A stretch of 64,000 nt of DNA from Oxydemutator sp963693105 (GCA_963693105.1 OY843752.1:186001-250000); one strand, 5' to 3'. Positions 40,637 through 50,133 are shown, counted from the stretch's first letter. Notes: generated by a model from the sequence alone, not told the origin. Numbers and translations are program-made.

Positions 40637-40665
40637 ACTATAGCAAAATTCCGGGATGCAGTCAA
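40637..40665 (-). promoter_or_regulatory. Sigma-70 promoter for giant gene 2
   Basis: On the minus strand TTGACT (40660-40665) and TATAGT (40637-40642) are separated by 17 bases, five of six matches in each box. Transcription would begin near 40629-40631, leaving a leader of about 14 bases before ATG 40615. The ATG at 40633 would be at or just before the start site. Confidence 0.65.
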
Positions 40666-40682
40666 GCACGATAAACCACCGG

Positions 40683-40714
40683 AAAAGCCCGCCAAGCGTG
40701 TTTGCGGCGCGGGC
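40683..40714 (-). terminator. Possible intrinsic terminator after pstS
   Basis: On the minus strand GCCCGC (40709-40714) pairs with GCGGGC (40687-40692) across a 16-base loop, followed at once by TTTT (40683-40686). It begins five bases past the pstS stop and ends before the giant gene 2 promoter. The loop is rather long, so this is only moderately convincing. Confidence 0.45.
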
Positions 40715-40718
40715 CGCT

Positions 40719-41762
40719 TCATAGTTTTTCGGCCAGTGTTCGCCCGTTTCTGACGGCGGGAAGCAACTCGCGTCTTTCGGCGTCCGACAGCGGAATCAGG
40801 CCCTTGTCCGTCAGGTAGCCCTCGGCGCCCGAGGCGCGGTCGCTGATGAATTCCTCGACGTACTCGGCCAGGCCGGGCACCTTGCCGATGTGCGCTTTCT
40901 TGACATAGAAGTAGAGAGAGCGCGCCACCGGATAATCGCCGCCGGCGATGGCGTCGAAGGTCGGCTCCACGCCGTTGACCAGCGCGCTTTGCAGCGTGTC
41001 CAGGTTGCGGTCGAGGAAACTGAAACCAAACACGCCGCGGGCGTTGTGGTTGACGCCCAGTTTCTGCACGATCAGGTTGTCGTTCTCGCCCGCCTCGATG
41101 TAGGCGCCGTCTTCACGAATGGTGTGGCAGCGCGCCTTGTACATTTTCTTGTCGGCCTTTTTCATTTTGCCGATCCAGCCGAACTCCCTGCAACCGCCTT
41201 CCAGCGCCAGTTCGACAAAAGCGTCGCGGGTGCCGGAGGTCGGCGGCGGGCCGAGGACCTCGATCTTCGACGCCGGCAGCGCAGCGTTGACCTCGCTCCA
41301 GCGGTTGTAGGGGTTGGCGACGAAAGACTCCGAGCCGTCCGGATTCGGCACCCGCGCGGCGAGCGCCAGATAGAGGTCTTTCAATGTCAGATTCATGCGC
41401 GCGGCGCTTCTGGCGCCGGCAATGACAATGCCGTCGTAACCGATTTTTACTTCGACAATGCCGGAAACGCCGTTCCTGCGGCAGAAGTCCACTTCCTTCT
41501 GCTTGATTCTGCGCGATGCGTTGGCGACATCGGGCGTGCCCATGCCGACGCCCGAACAGAAAAGTTTCAGGCCGCCGCCGGAGCCGGTGGACTCCACCTT
41601 GGGTGTCTTGAAATCGCCGGACTGGCCAAAACGCTCGGCGGCCACGGTCGCGAACGGATAGACGGTCGAAGAGCCGACGATGTTGATTTGATCCCTGCCG
41701 AAAGCCGTGCCGCTTGTCAGCAGGACTGCGGTTATCACGCAACAGGCCGTCCGCTTTTTCAT
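40719..41762 (-). CDS. pstS: Phosphate ABC transporter substrate-binding protein
   Basis: This 347-residue periplasmic binding protein starts MKKRTACCVITAVLLTSGTA, a signal peptide. Family hallmarks are INIVGSSTVYPFA at the mature N-terminus, the phosphate-loop stretch STGSGGGLKLFCSGVG, and GPPPTSGTRDAFVELAL. Together they indicate a PstS-type protein that captures phosphate and hands it to a PstCAB transporter, though none of those genes is in the window. ATG 41762 is preferred over the outer ATG 41807 because GGGAGAA lies seven bases upstream and it starts the signal peptide directly. It is on the same strand as rpoD and the tRNA, 59 bases beyond the tRNA, with no strong promoter between. 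An intrinsic terminator may follow. A related phosphate-binding relative cannot be excluded. Confidence 0.85.
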   Translation of the reverse strand: MKKRTACCVITAVLLTSGTAFGRDQINIVGSSTVYPFATVAAERFGQSGDFKTPKVESTGSGGGLKLFCSGVGMGTPDVANASRRIKQKEVDFCRRNGVSGIVEVKIGYDGIVIAGARSAARMNLTLKDLYLALAARVPNPDGSESFVANPYNRWSEVNAALPASKIEVLGPPPTSGTRDAFVELALEGGCREFGWIGKMKKADKKMYKARCHTIREDGAYIEAGENDNLIVQKLGVNHNARGVFGFSFLDRNLDTLQSALVNGVEPTFDAIAGGDYPVARSLYFYVKKAHIGKVPGLAEYVEEFISDRASGAEGYLTDKGLIPLSDAERRELLPAVRNGRTLAEKL

Positions 41763-41821
41763 CTGAAGTTCTCCCGGAATTTTTTTATGGTTTGGGTTGG
41801 TTGACATTGTGCGGCAATCGG

Positions 41822-41895
41822 TGGGCCCGGCAGGACTCGAACCTGCGACCTAAGGATTATGAGTCCCCCGCTCTGACCAACTGAGCTACAGGCCC
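41822..41895 (-). tRNA. tRNA with CAU anticodon, probably tRNA-Ile2
   Basis: The minus strand folds as a full cloverleaf. The acceptor GGGCCTG pairs with CGGGCCC (one G-U), the D arm contains AGCTCAGTTGGTCAGAG, the anticodon arm is GGACTCATAATCC with anticodon CAT, and the T arm is GCAGGTTCGAGTCCTGC. The GGACTCATAATCC arm resembles the lysidine-modified Ile2 tRNA that reads AUA, but elongator Met also has CAU, so the identity is not settled. The 3' CCA is not fully encoded (ACCG follows the stem). It begins 16 bases after rpoD, an arrangement I recall from other gammaproteobacteria. Confidence 0.92.
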
Positions 41896-41911
41896 TCTGG
41901 CGCCGGTGATT

Positions 41912-43696
41912 TCAGTCCGGCCCGAGAAAGCCGCGCAGCACTTCCGACCTCGTCGGGTGGCGCAATTTTCTGAGGGCCTTGGCCTCGATCTGGCGTATCC
42001 GCTCGCGCGTGACGTCGAACTGCTTGCCGACCTCCTCCAGCGTGTGGTCGGTGTTCATGTCTATGCCAAAGCGCATGCGCAGCACCTGCGCCTCGCGCGG
42101 CGTCAGCGACGAGAGCAAATCACGCATCTTGTCCTTGAGGGCGTCGGAATAGGCGGCCTCGTCCGGCGCCTGCGTGGTCTCGTCGTTGATGAAGTGTCCC
42201 AGCTGGGAGTCCTCGTCGTCGCCCACCGGCGTCTCCAGCGAGATCGGCTCTTTCGTCACCTCCAGCACCTTGCGCACCTTGTCCTCGGCCATTTCGAGGC
42301 GCTGCGCCAGCTCCTCCGGCTTGGGTTCGCGCCCCATTTCCTGCACCATGCGGCGCGTCAGGCGGTTGAACTTGTTGATGGTCTCTATCATGTGTACCGG
42401 AATGCGGATGGTGCGCGCCTGGTCGGCGATGGAGCGCGTAATCGCCTGGCGAATCCACCACGTCGCGTAGGTCGAGAACTTGTAGCCGCGGCGGTATTCA
42501 AACTTGTCCACCGCCTTCATCAAGCCGATGTTGCCCTCCTGAATCAGGTCGAGAAACTGAAGGCCGCGGTTGGTGTATTTCTTGGCGATGGAGATGACCA
42601 GGCGCAGGTTGGCCTCCACCATCTCCTTCTTGGCGCGGCGCGCCTTGGCCTTGCCCGTCAGCACGCAACGGCTGATTTCCTTGATCTCGTCAATGCCCAT
42701 TCCGGCGGCGTCCGTATGCAGCCGCAACCGCGCCTGCTCCTTCAAAAACACCTCCTTGTGGGGCTTGAGGCCCTTGCGGTATTTCGAGCGCGCCCAGGTC
42801 TGGCTGGCGAACCATTCCGGATCGGTCTCGCGGCCCTTGAATTGCTCGAGGACGTATTTCTTCGGCATCCGCGCCTTGTTGCGGCAGATGCCGTCCAGGA
42901 TACGCTCGCTGTTGCGAATCCCGGCGACGGCCTCGCGCAAATGTTCGGTCAGCAGGTTGCGCATGTCCGGCGTCAGTTTGAGTTGCAGGAACAACTGCGA
43001 GATTTCCTCGCACAGCGGCTTATAAACGCTCTCGTAGCGGCGCGCGCCTTTGGTCAGCGAATGGGTGTGCTTTGCGCGCAGTTTGTCGAAATGCGCCGTG
43101 ACTTCTTTCAGGTCGAACTCGGCGTCGTCGTAATCCGGGTCGCGCCCCTGCGCGTACACGTCCTCCTCGCCCTCTTTACATTCCTCGTACACCCAGAAGC
43201 CGGTGAAGATGTCCTCCAGTTTCAACTCGCCTTTGCCGTAGAGGTCGTAGCACTCCAGCAGCAGTCCGATGGACGGCGGGAACAGGCTGAGCACTTTCAG
43301 GGCTTCGTCTATGCCGGCCTCGATGCGCTTGGCGATCTTGATCTCGCCCTTGCGGTCGAGCAGATTGACCGAGCCCATCTCGCGCATATACATCCGCACC
43401 GGGTCGGTGGTGCGGCCGATTTCGTTGCTGACATTGGCGAGCATGACGGCGGCCTCTTCGGTCGCCATGTCGTCCGCCGCCGCCTCGGACATCAACAGAT
43501 TGTCGGCGGGCGGCTTTTCGAGGACCTTGATCCCCATGTCGTTGATCATGCGGATGACGTCTTCGATCTGATCGGGATCAACGATGTCTTCGGGCAGATG
43601 ATCGCTGACTTCGGTGTAGGTCAGAAACCCCCGGTCCTTGCCTTTGGCGATCAGGTCCTTGTTGAGTCCCGACTGTGTTTTCTTGCGTGCGGCCAT
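41912..43696 (-). CDS. rpoD: RNA polymerase sigma factor RpoD (sigma-70)
   Basis: The housekeeping sigma factor, about 594 residues. Visible regions are the 1.1 segment FLTYTEVSDHLPEDIVDPDQ, region 1.2 RTTDPVRMYMREMGSVNLL, a long non-conserved insert, region 2 with YATWWIRQAITRSIADQ (2.3) and RTIRIPVHMIETINKFNR, and region 4.2 TLEEVGKQFDVTRERIRQIE ending KLRHPTRSEVLRGFLGPD. It directs core polymerase to -35/-10 promoters such as those at 122-150 and 40637-40665. ATG 43696 gives an N-terminus of family length. An upstream ATG at 43723 overlaps the dnaG stop by four bases (ATGA) and would add nine residues, so coupled translation from it is possible. The gene lies directly after dnaG, the usual macromolecular-synthesis order. 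Confidence 0.95.
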   Translation of the reverse strand: MAARKKTQSGLNKDLIAKGKDRGFLTYTEVSDHLPEDIVDPDQIEDVIRMINDMGIKVLEKPPADNLLMSEAAADDMATEEAAVMLANVSNEIGRTTDPVRMYMREMGSVNLLDRKGEIKIAKRIEAGIDEALKVLSLFPPSIGLLLECYDLYGKGELKLEDIFTGFWVYEECKEGEEDVYAQGRDPDYDDAEFDLKEVTAHFDKLRAKHTHSLTKGARRYESVYKPLCEEISQLFLQLKLTPDMRNLLTEHLREAVAGIRNSERILDGICRNKARMPKKYVLEQFKGRETDPEWFASQTWARSKYRKGLKPHKEVFLKEQARLRLHTDAAGMGIDEIKEISRCVLTGKAKARRAKKEMVEANLRLVISIAKKYTNRGLQFLDLIQEGNIGLMKAVDKFEYRRGYKFSTYATWWIRQAITRSIADQARTIRIPVHMIETINKFNRLTRRMVQEMGREPKPEELAQRLEMAEDKVRKVLEVTKEPISLETPVGDDEDSQLGHFINDETTQAPDEAAYSDALKDKMRDLLSSLTPREAQVLRMRFGIDMNTDHTLEEVGKQFDVTRERIRQIEAKALRKLRHPTRSEVLRGFLGPD

Positions 43697-43719
43697 TGTA
43701 TTACCAACCGACCATTTTA

Positions 43720-45486
43720 TCATAATTCCGAGCGGGCACGGAACAACTGCGCCAGCCTGCGCCGCTCCTCCTGATCCAGGTTGTCCCTGGCCGCCAGCTC
43801 GGTCATTTCCCGCTCGATGTCCTGTGCCTGGAGGTCTTTTTTAAGCCGCCTCATCGCACCCAGAAATTCGCTCTTGCGGGCCGCCTCTTCCAGCAGCATC
43901 GGCGCCGACATCAGCCGCTGAAAAGCCTGCTCCTCGCCGCTGTCGCGGTAGAGTTCGAGCACGCCCGCGGTCGTCGCCGGTTGATGCTTCCTCAGCCGGT
44001 CCACCAGATCGGCGAGCAGCCGCGCGCCGCGTTCGTCAAGACGGCGGATGTCGTCGGTGGCGAACACCAGTTCGTCCCACTCGCCGGCCTCGGCGAGCTG
44101 CGGCTGCTCCAGCAGCGACTGCACGGCGACGCGAATCTTGGAATAGCGCGTGCCGTCGCCGCGCGCCGCCGCGCGCGCAGGCCGCGGCGGTCTCCCGGCG
44201 CCGCTCGCAGGCGCGCTTTTCAGGCTCTCGGCGGTGACGCCGACCTTGTCCGCCAGCTGGGTGAACATCAAGTCGCGGAACACGCCGCCGCGCGGCAGCT
44301 GCTCGATCAGCGGTTTCAGCCTGCTGGCGAGTCCGGCGCCCGCCGCGGGGTCGGCGAGATCCAGCCCGGCGCCGTGGTGGCGGAACAAAAACCCGGCCAG
44401 CGGCAGGGCCTCGCGGCTCGCCGCGGCGAACGCCTCGCCGCCCTCGGCGCGCACAAAACTGTCGGGGTCCAGGTCTTGCGGCAGGAACATGAAGGTGATT
44501 TCGCGGCCGTCGGTGAACACCGCCAGCGCCTGCTCCGCAGCGCGCGCCGCGGCCTCGCCGCCGGCGCGGTCGCCGTCGAAACAAAAGACGATGTGCGGCG
44601 TGATTCTGAAAAGCGCCTGCACCTGCGTCCGCGTCGTCGCCGTGCCGAGCGTCGCCACGGTGTTGCGCACGCCGTGCTGCGCCAGCGAGACGACGTCCAT
44701 GTAACCCTCGACGACGATGACCCGGTCAAAGCCGCGCACCTGTTTCAGCTCGTGCAGGCCGTAGAGCGTCTCGCGCTTCCTGAACAACGCGGTCTCCGAC
44801 GAGTTCAGGTATTTGGCCGCGCCCTCGCGCCCGGGCAGCAGGCGCGCGCCGAAGGCGATGGCGCGCCCGCGGCCGTCGCGAATCGGGAACATCGCGCGGT
44901 CGCGGAAGCGCTCGTACGGGCCGTGCTCGCCCTTCGACAGCAGGCCCGCTTCCAGCAGCAGCGCCTCGTCGTAGTCCGCGCCGAAACATTTTTTCAGATG
45001 GCCTGCGGCGCGCGGCGCGTAGCCCAGGCCGAAAGCCGCCGAAGTTTCGGGCGACAGGCCGCGCGACTCGAAATAGTTGGCGGCCTCGATGTGGTCGGCG
45101 AGTTGCGCGCGGTAAAACCGCGCCGCGGTGTCGAGCACGCTGAAAAGTTTCTTGAAGCGCGAGGTATCGCGCGCCGCGCCGCCGCCCTCGCGCGGCACTT
45201 CGAGACCGCACTGCTCGGCCAGCATTTCCACCGCCTCGACGAACTGCATGCGCTGGTGCTCCATCAGGAACTGGATTGCGCTGCCGCCGGCGCCGCAACC
45301 GAAGCAGTGATAGAACTGCTTGTCGGCGTTGACCTTGAACGAGGGCGTTTTCTCGTCGTGAAACGGGCAGCAGGCGACGTGCTCCCTGCCGCGTTTTTGC
45401 AGCGGCACGTAGCGGCCAATCAGATTGACGATGTCCACCCGCGCCAGCAGGCCGTCAATAAAAGCCGGGGGGATTCTGCCGGGCAT
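43720..45486 (-). CDS. dnaG: DNA primase DnaG
   Basis: A 588-residue primase that makes RNA primers for replication. The N-terminal CHC2 zinc ribbon has C40, H43, C61 and C64 in CCPFHDEKTPSFK and FYHCFGCG. The RNA-polymerase core follows, with YFESRGLSPET and the Toprim residues E260 (VIVVEGYMDVVSL) and D304/D306 (FCFDGDRAG). The C-terminal helicase-interaction domain is present but poorly conserved, after a Pro/Ala/Arg linker near residues 430-450. The ATG at 45486 lies 15 bases past the gltB stop with no strong ribosome site, so translation may depend on gltB. It overlaps rpoD by four bases if the upstream rpoD start is used. In many gammaproteobacteria rpsU precedes dnaG; here gltB takes that place. 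Confidence 0.95.
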   Translation of the reverse strand: MPGRIPPAFIDGLLARVDIVNLIGRYVPLQKRGREHVACCPFHDEKTPSFKVNADKQFYHCFGCGAGGSAIQFLMEHQRMQFVEAVEMLAEQCGLEVPREGGGAARDTSRFKKLFSVLDTAARFYRAQLADHIEAANYFESRGLSPETSAAFGLGYAPRAAGHLKKCFGADYDEALLLEAGLLSKGEHGPYERFRDRAMFPIRDGRGRAIAFGARLLPGREGAAKYLNSSETALFRKRETLYGLHELKQVRGFDRVIVVEGYMDVVSLAQHGVRNTVATLGTATTRTQVQALFRITPHIVFCFDGDRAGGEAAARAAEQALAVFTDGREITFMFLPQDLDPDSFVRAEGGEAFAAASREALPLAGFLFRHHGAGLDLADPAAGAGLASRLKPLIEQLPRGGVFRDLMFTQLADKVGVTAESLKSAPASGAGRPPRPARAAARGDGTRYSKIRVAVQSLLEQPQLAEAGEWDELVFATDDIRRLDERGARLLADLVDRLRKHQPATTAGVLELYRDSGEEQAFQRLMSAPMLLEEAARKSEFLGAMRRLKKDLQAQDIEREMTELAARDNLDQEERRRLAQLFRARSEL

Positions 45487-45501
45487 GGCGCGCCGGCCGC
45501 G

Positions 45502-48500
45502 TCAGGCGGCCCGCATCAGGCTCGCCATCAGGGTGCTGAGTTCGGCGGCTTTCGGCTTGACCAGCCAGAAACGCGACAGGTAGGCGGAAAAGTCGTCCGC
45601 CACCTGCCGCCCCCAATCGCTGCCGGTCTTGTCGGCGTAGTCTGTCAGCAGCGAATACAGGTAACTGCGCTGGCGCTCCATGCCCTCGACGTTCATGCGG
45701 AACGTCTCGACCAGTTCGTGGTTGTAACAATCGCTGAAGGCGTCGTGCAGGTCGAGCACCCAGGCGATGCCGCCGGTCATGCCGGCGCCGAAGTTCAGCC
45801 CGGTGGCGCCGAGCACCGCGACGACGCCGCCGGTCATGTACTCGCAGCCGTGGTCGCCCAGTCCCTCGGCGACGGCGATGGCGCCGGAATTTCTGACCGC
45901 GAAACGCTCGCCGGCGCAGCCCGCGGCGAACAATCTGCCGCCGGTGGCGCCGTACAAACAGGTGTTGCCGACGATGACCGTCTCACGCGACACGGTGGCG
46001 GCGCGCGGCGACGGGCGAATCACTATCTCGCCGCCGGCCATGCCCTTGCCGACGTAATCGTTGGCATCGCCTTCGAGGTGCAGATGCACGCCGCCTGCGT
46101 TCCATGCGCCGAAACTCTGCCCGGCGGTGCCTTCGAGGCGGATCCGGATGGGCGCGTCGGCCATGCCGTAGTTGCCGTGGTGTCTTGCAACCTCGCCGGA
46201 AACGCGCGCGCCGATGGAGCGGTTGACGTTGCGGACGGTGTAATGAAATTCGCCGCCGCGCTTGTGCTCAATCGCGGCGCGCATGTCGGCGACCATGCGC
46301 TCGGCCAGTTCGCCCTTGTCAAAGGACGGGTTGTCCGGCGCGCGGCAGAAGCGCGGCCTGTCGGCGGCGACGCCGCCGTCTTCGAGTATCGGCGACAGGT
46401 CGAGCGCACCCTGCTTGCCGCCGCGCGCGTCGGTGATGCGCAGCAGGTCGGTGCGCCCGGTCAGCTCTTCGAGCGTGCGCACGCCGAGCGCCGCCATCCA
46501 TTCGCGCGTCTCGCGCGCGACAAACAGGAAATAATTCCTGACCATGCCGGCCTGGCCGATGAAGTGGTCGCGCCGCAGCACCTTGTCCTGCGTGGCGACG
46601 CCGGTGGCGCAGTTGTTCAGGTGGCAGATGCGCAGGTATTTGCAGCCGAGCGCGACCATCGGCGCGGTGCCGAAACCGAAGCTGTCGGCGCCGAGCATCG
46701 AGGCCTTGACGACGTCCAGCCCCGTTTTCAGGCCGCCGTCGGTCTGCAACCGCACCTTGTGGCGAAGGTGGTTGGCGCGCAGCGCCTGGTGCGTCTCCGG
46801 CAGCCCCAGCTCCCACGGCGCGCCCGCGTACTTGATGCTGGTCAGCGGACTGGCGCCGGTGCCGCCGTCGTAACCGGAAATCGTAATCAGGTCGGCGTAG
46901 GCCTTGGCGACGCCGACGGCGATGGTGCCGACGCCTGCTTCGGCGACCAGTTTGACCGACACCAGCGCCTTCGGGTTGACCTGTTTGAGATCGAAAATCA
47001 ACTGCGCCAGGTCCTCGATGGAGTAGATGTCGTGGTGCGGCGGCGGCGAAATCAGCGCGATGCCTTCGTTGGCGTAGCGCAACCTGGCGATCATCGCGTT
47101 GACCTTGTGCCCCGGCAGCTGCCCGCCCTCGCCGGGCTTCGCGCCCTGCGCGATCTTGATTTGCAGCACCTCGGCGTTCACCAGGTAATGCGGCGTGACG
47201 CCGAAGCGCCCGGACGCCACCTGCTTGATCTTCGACGTGCGCTCGGTGTTGAAACGCGCCGGGTCTTCGCCGCCCTCGCCGGAATTGGAATGTCCGCCGA
47301 GGCCGTTCATCGCCACCGCCAGCGCCTCGTGCGCCTCCGGCGACAACGCGCCCAGCGACATGCCCGCCGTGTCGAAACGCCGGACGATGTCCGCCGCCGG
47401 CTCGACCTCCTCCAGCGGCACGGGCGCCGCATCGGTGCGCAGTTCCAGCAGGTCGCGGAAGACAATCGGCGGGCGTTGATTGACGTTGTCGGCGAACACC
47501 CGGTAGTCTTCGTAGTCGCCGCTTTGGACGGCACGGTGCAGACTTTGCACCACATCGGGGTTGAAGGCGTGATACTCGCCGTCGTGGACGTACTTGAGCA
47601 GCCCGCCCTGCTGCAACGGCCTTTTCATGTTCCACGCCTGCCACGCCAGTTTCATCTGGTCGTCCCTGAGATCGCCGAAGCGCGCGCCCTGCAGGCGGCT
47701 GACGGTGCCCTTGAAACACAGGTCGGTGACCTCGTCATGCAGGCCGACAATCTCGAACAGCTGCGCGCCACGGTAACTGGCTATCGTCGAAATGCCCATC
47801 TTCGAGATGATTTTGTACAGCCCCTTGTTGATGCCGGCGCGGTAGGCGGTGGCCAGCACGTCCGGCGCGATGTCGGCGGCGATCTCGCCGCTGCGCTGCA
47901 TTCCGGCCAGACTCTGGCAGGCGAGGTACGGATGGACGGCGGTGGCGCCGTAACCGATGAGCGCGGCGAAATGATGCGGGTCGCGCGCGAAGCCGGTCTC
48001 GACCACAATGTTGGCGTTGCAGCGCAGGCCGTCGCGAATCAGGCGGTGGTGTACCGCGCCGCAGGCAAGCAGGCTGTGTATCGGCAGTTGGTCGCGCCGG
48101 ATGCCGCGGTCGGACAGCACCACCAGCAGGACGCCGTCGTCGCGCACCGCGGCGCTGACCTCGCCGCACAGGCGCTCGATTGCAGCGCGCAAGTCTTCGC
48201 CGTCGGCGTAATTCAGGTCGAAGACCTGGTGCGAATAGCCCTGCTCGAGAATTTTTGTGAACTTGTATTCGGACAGCACCGGCGAATCAATCAGCAGGCG
48301 GCTGGCGTGTTCGGGCAGTTCCTCAAAGGGGTTCATCTCGCACCCGAACCAGGTTTCGAGCGACATCACGATGCGCTCGCGCAGCGGGTCGATTGGCGGG
48401 TTGGTGACCTGCGCGAATTGCTGGCGGAAGTTGTCGAACAACGAGCGCACCTCGCGCGACAACACCGGCAACGGCGTGTCGTCGCCCATCGAGCCGACCG

Positions 48501-49959
48501 CCTCCTGGCCTGCGCGGGCGAGCACCTTCAGGACCTGGTCCTTCTCCTCGAACGAAAGACCGAACATCTTCTCGTGCGCCAGCAGTTGCGCGGCGCTGAA
48601 CGGCTGGCTGACGAGCGGCTCGCCGGCGACGAAGCCGGGCAGGCGGCGGACGCGCCGGTCGAGCCAGCGGCGGTACGGATGGCGGTTTTTCAGGTATTCG
48701 TCTATGGCCGCGGGCAGCAGCAATTCACCGGAGCGCGTGTCCACCGCGATCATCTCGCCCGGTTTCAGCCGGCCCTTGGCGACGACCTCGTCCGGCGCGT
48801 AATCATAGACGCCGATTTCCGAAGCCAGCGTGATATGGCGGTCGCCGGTGATGACGTAGCGCGCAGGCCTCAGGCCGTTGCGGTCCATCGTGCAGGCGGC
48901 GTAACGGCCGTCGCTGAGGACGATGCCCGCCGGGCCGTCCCACGGCTCCATGTGGATCGTGCTGTATTCGTAAAACGCCTTCAGATCCGGGTCCATGTCG
49001 GTCACGTTCTGCCACGCAGGCGGAATCAGCAGGCGCATCGCGCGGAAGATGTCCACGCCCCCCATCAGCAGCACTTCGAGCATGTTGTCGAGGCTGCATG
49101 AGTCGGAGCCTTCCGCCGACACCAGCGGATTCCACTGCGACAGGTCGGGCAGGTGCGGGCTGCGGAAGATATGCGCGCGCGCCTGCGCCCAGTGGCGGTT
49201 GCCGCAGATGGTGTTGATCTCGCCGTTGTGGGCGAGAAAGCGGAAAGGCTGCGCCAGGCGCCATTGCGGCCAGGTATTGGTCGAGAAGCGCTGGTGGAAA
49301 ACACAAATCGAGGTCTCGAGCGACTCGTCGTTGAGGTCGCCGTAGAACATGGACAGGTTGTCCGGCATCACCAGGCCCTTGTAGGACAGCGTGCGCGCCG
49401 ACAGGCTGACGACATAGAACACCGGGTCGGACGGCGCCAGCGCGATTTCGGCGTGCCGCCTTGCAATGAACAGCCGGCGCTCGAAGTCGTCGCCGTCATC
49501 GCCGCCGGCGTTGACAAAGACCTGCTCGATGCGCGGCAGCGACGCCAGCGCCTCCTCCCCGCACACCGACGGCTCCACCGGCACTTCGCGCCACCCCGCC
49601 GGCGTCAGCCCCTGGTCCAGCAGGGTCTGCTCCAGTTTTTTTCTGGCGCGTTGCGCCGCAGCCTCGTCGGGGTTCAGAAAAACCATGCCTGCGGCGAACA
49701 CGGGCGACAGCGAAAACCCGGCCTGCGCCGCCTTGCCGCGCATGTACTCCTGCGGCATTTTCAGCAGCAGCCCGCAGCCGTCGCCGGTCTTGCCGTCCGC
49801 CGCGACCGCGCCGCGGTGGGTCAGGCGTCCAAGCGACTGGATGGCGGTCGCCACCAGCCAGTGACTGGCGCGCCCGTCCATCTGGGCAATCAGGCCGAAG
49901 CCGCAGTTGTCTTTCTCAAATTCAGGGCGATACAGGCCGCCGCGCGGTGTCTCTCGCAT
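45502..49959 (-). CDS. gltB: Glutamate synthase (NADPH-type) large subunit
   Basis: A 1,485-residue protein, the normal length for GltB. It converts glutamine plus 2-oxoglutarate to two glutamates. The N-terminal class-II amidotransferase has an 18-residue propeptide before the nucleophile Cys19 (DNCGFGLIAQMDG). The central and FMN-binding synthase domains contain SNSGEGGEDPARF and VSVKLVAEAGVGTIAVGVAK. The [3Fe-4S] ligands are C1106, C1112 and C1117 (GCKYLRICHLNNCATG). The C-terminal GXGXG beta-helix has DYVGKGMAGGEIVI and NFGAGMTGG. The small subunit GltD, which takes electrons from NADPH, is not in the window. A TATAAT with extended TG lies upstream (49991-49999). Just 15 bases separate it from dnaG, so transcription may continue into the primase and sigma genes, an uncommon pairing. 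Confidence 0.96.
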   Translation of the reverse strand: MRETPRGGLYRPEFEKDNCGFGLIAQMDGRASHWLVATAIQSLGRLTHRGAVAADGKTGDGCGLLLKMPQEYMRGKAAQAGFSLSPVFAAGMVFLNPDEAAAQRARKKLEQTLLDQGLTPAGWREVPVEPSVCGEEALASLPRIEQVFVNAGGDDGDDFERRLFIARRHAEIALAPSDPVFYVVSLSARTLSYKGLVMPDNLSMFYGDLNDESLETSICVFHQRFSTNTWPQWRLAQPFRFLAHNGEINTICGNRHWAQARAHIFRSPHLPDLSQWNPLVSAEGSDSCSLDNMLEVLLMGGVDIFRAMRLLIPPAWQNVTDMDPDLKAFYEYSTIHMEPWDGPAGIVLSDGRYAACTMDRNGLRPARYVITGDRHITLASEIGVYDYAPDEVVAKGRLKPGEMIAVDTRSGELLLPAAIDEYLKNRHPYRRWLDRRVRRLPGFVAGEPLVSQPFSAAQLLAHEKMFGLSFEEKDQVLKVLARAGQEAVGSMGDDTPLPVLSREVRSLFDNFRQQFAQVTNPPIDPLRERIVMSLETWFGCEMNPFEELPEHASRLLIDSPVLSEYKFTKILEQGYSHQVFDLNYADGEDLRAAIERLCGEVSAAVRDDGVLLVVLSDRGIRRDQLPIHSLLACGAVHHRLIRDGLRCNANIVVETGFARDPHHFAALIGYGATAVHPYLACQSLAGMQRSGEIAADIAPDVLATAYRAGINKGLYKIISKMGISTIASYRGAQLFEIVGLHDEVTDLCFKGTVSRLQGARFGDLRDDQMKLAWQAWNMKRPLQQGGLLKYVHDGEYHAFNPDVVQSLHRAVQSGDYEDYRVFADNVNQRPPIVFRDLLELRTDAAPVPLEEVEPAADIVRRFDTAGMSLGALSPEAHEALAVAMNGLGGHSNSGEGGEDPARFNTERTSKIKQVASGRFGVTPHYLVNAEVLQIKIAQGAKPGEGGQLPGHKVNAMIARLRYANEGIALISPPPHHDIYSIEDLAQLIFDLKQVNPKALVSVKLVAEAGVGTIAVGVAKAYADLITISGYDGGTGASPLTSIKYAGAPWELGLPETHQALRANHLRHKVRLQTDGGLKTGLDVVKASMLGADSFGFGTAPMVALGCKYLRICHLNNCATGVATQDKVLRRDHFIGQAGMVRNYFLFVARETREWMAALGVRTLEELTGRTDLLRITDARGGKQGALDLSPILEDGGVAADRPRFCRAPDNPSFDKGELAERMVADMRAAIEHKRGGEFHYTVRNVNRSIGARVSGEVARHHGNYGMADAPIRIRLEGTAGQSFGAWNAGGVHLHLEGDANDYVGKGMAGGEIVIRPSPRAATVSRETVIVGNTCLYGATGGRLFAAGCAGERFAVRNSGAIAVAEGLGDHGCEYMTGGVVAVLGATGLNFGAGMTGGIAWVLDLHDAFSDCYNHELVETFRMNVEGMERQRSYLYSLLTDYADKTGSDWGRQVADDFSAYLSRFWLVKPKAAELSTLMASLMRAA

Positions 49960-49990
49960 TGTCTTGTCTCTTGGGTGCGCTAAGGGACGA

Positions 49991-50019
49991 ATTATAGCAC
50001 CGCATAAGTCCTTGAAAGT
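49991..50019 (-). promoter_or_regulatory. Extended -10 promoter for gltB
   Basis: On the minus strand TGCTATAAT (49991-49999) is a perfect -10 with the extended TGN motif. The -35 region (ACTTTC/CTTTCA near 50013-50019) is weak, as is common with extended -10 promoters. The start would fall near 49984, about 25 bases before the gltB ATG. This could be the main promoter for gltB-dnaG-rpoD-tRNA. Confidence 0.65.
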
Positions 50020-50105
50020 ATGGGAAACCGGGGCGGGCGGCTCCTGTGAGCCTTATAGTGAGTCAGGCGGTCATGGCGCACCAGCGCAGTGACAATCCCG
50101 GCGCT

Positions 50106-50133
50106 GGCGGCCTTGCCAGCCAAGGCCTCCGCC
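50106..50133. other. Inverted repeat between gltB and the giant gene 3 remnant
   Basis: GGCCTTG and CAAGGCC form a perfect 7-bp stem around a 5-base loop, extended by CGCC/GGCG after a small bulge. There is no T run on either side, so it is not a standard intrinsic terminator. It could still help end transcription from giant gene 3. Confidence 0.3.

Noticed and set aside
43981..49101. An open frame of 1,706 codons on the plus strand across dnaG and gltB
   Set aside because: It runs antisense to two unmistakable conserved enzymes, crosses their boundary, and has the Arg/Ala/Val/His-rich composition expected from the reverse of GC-rich codons.
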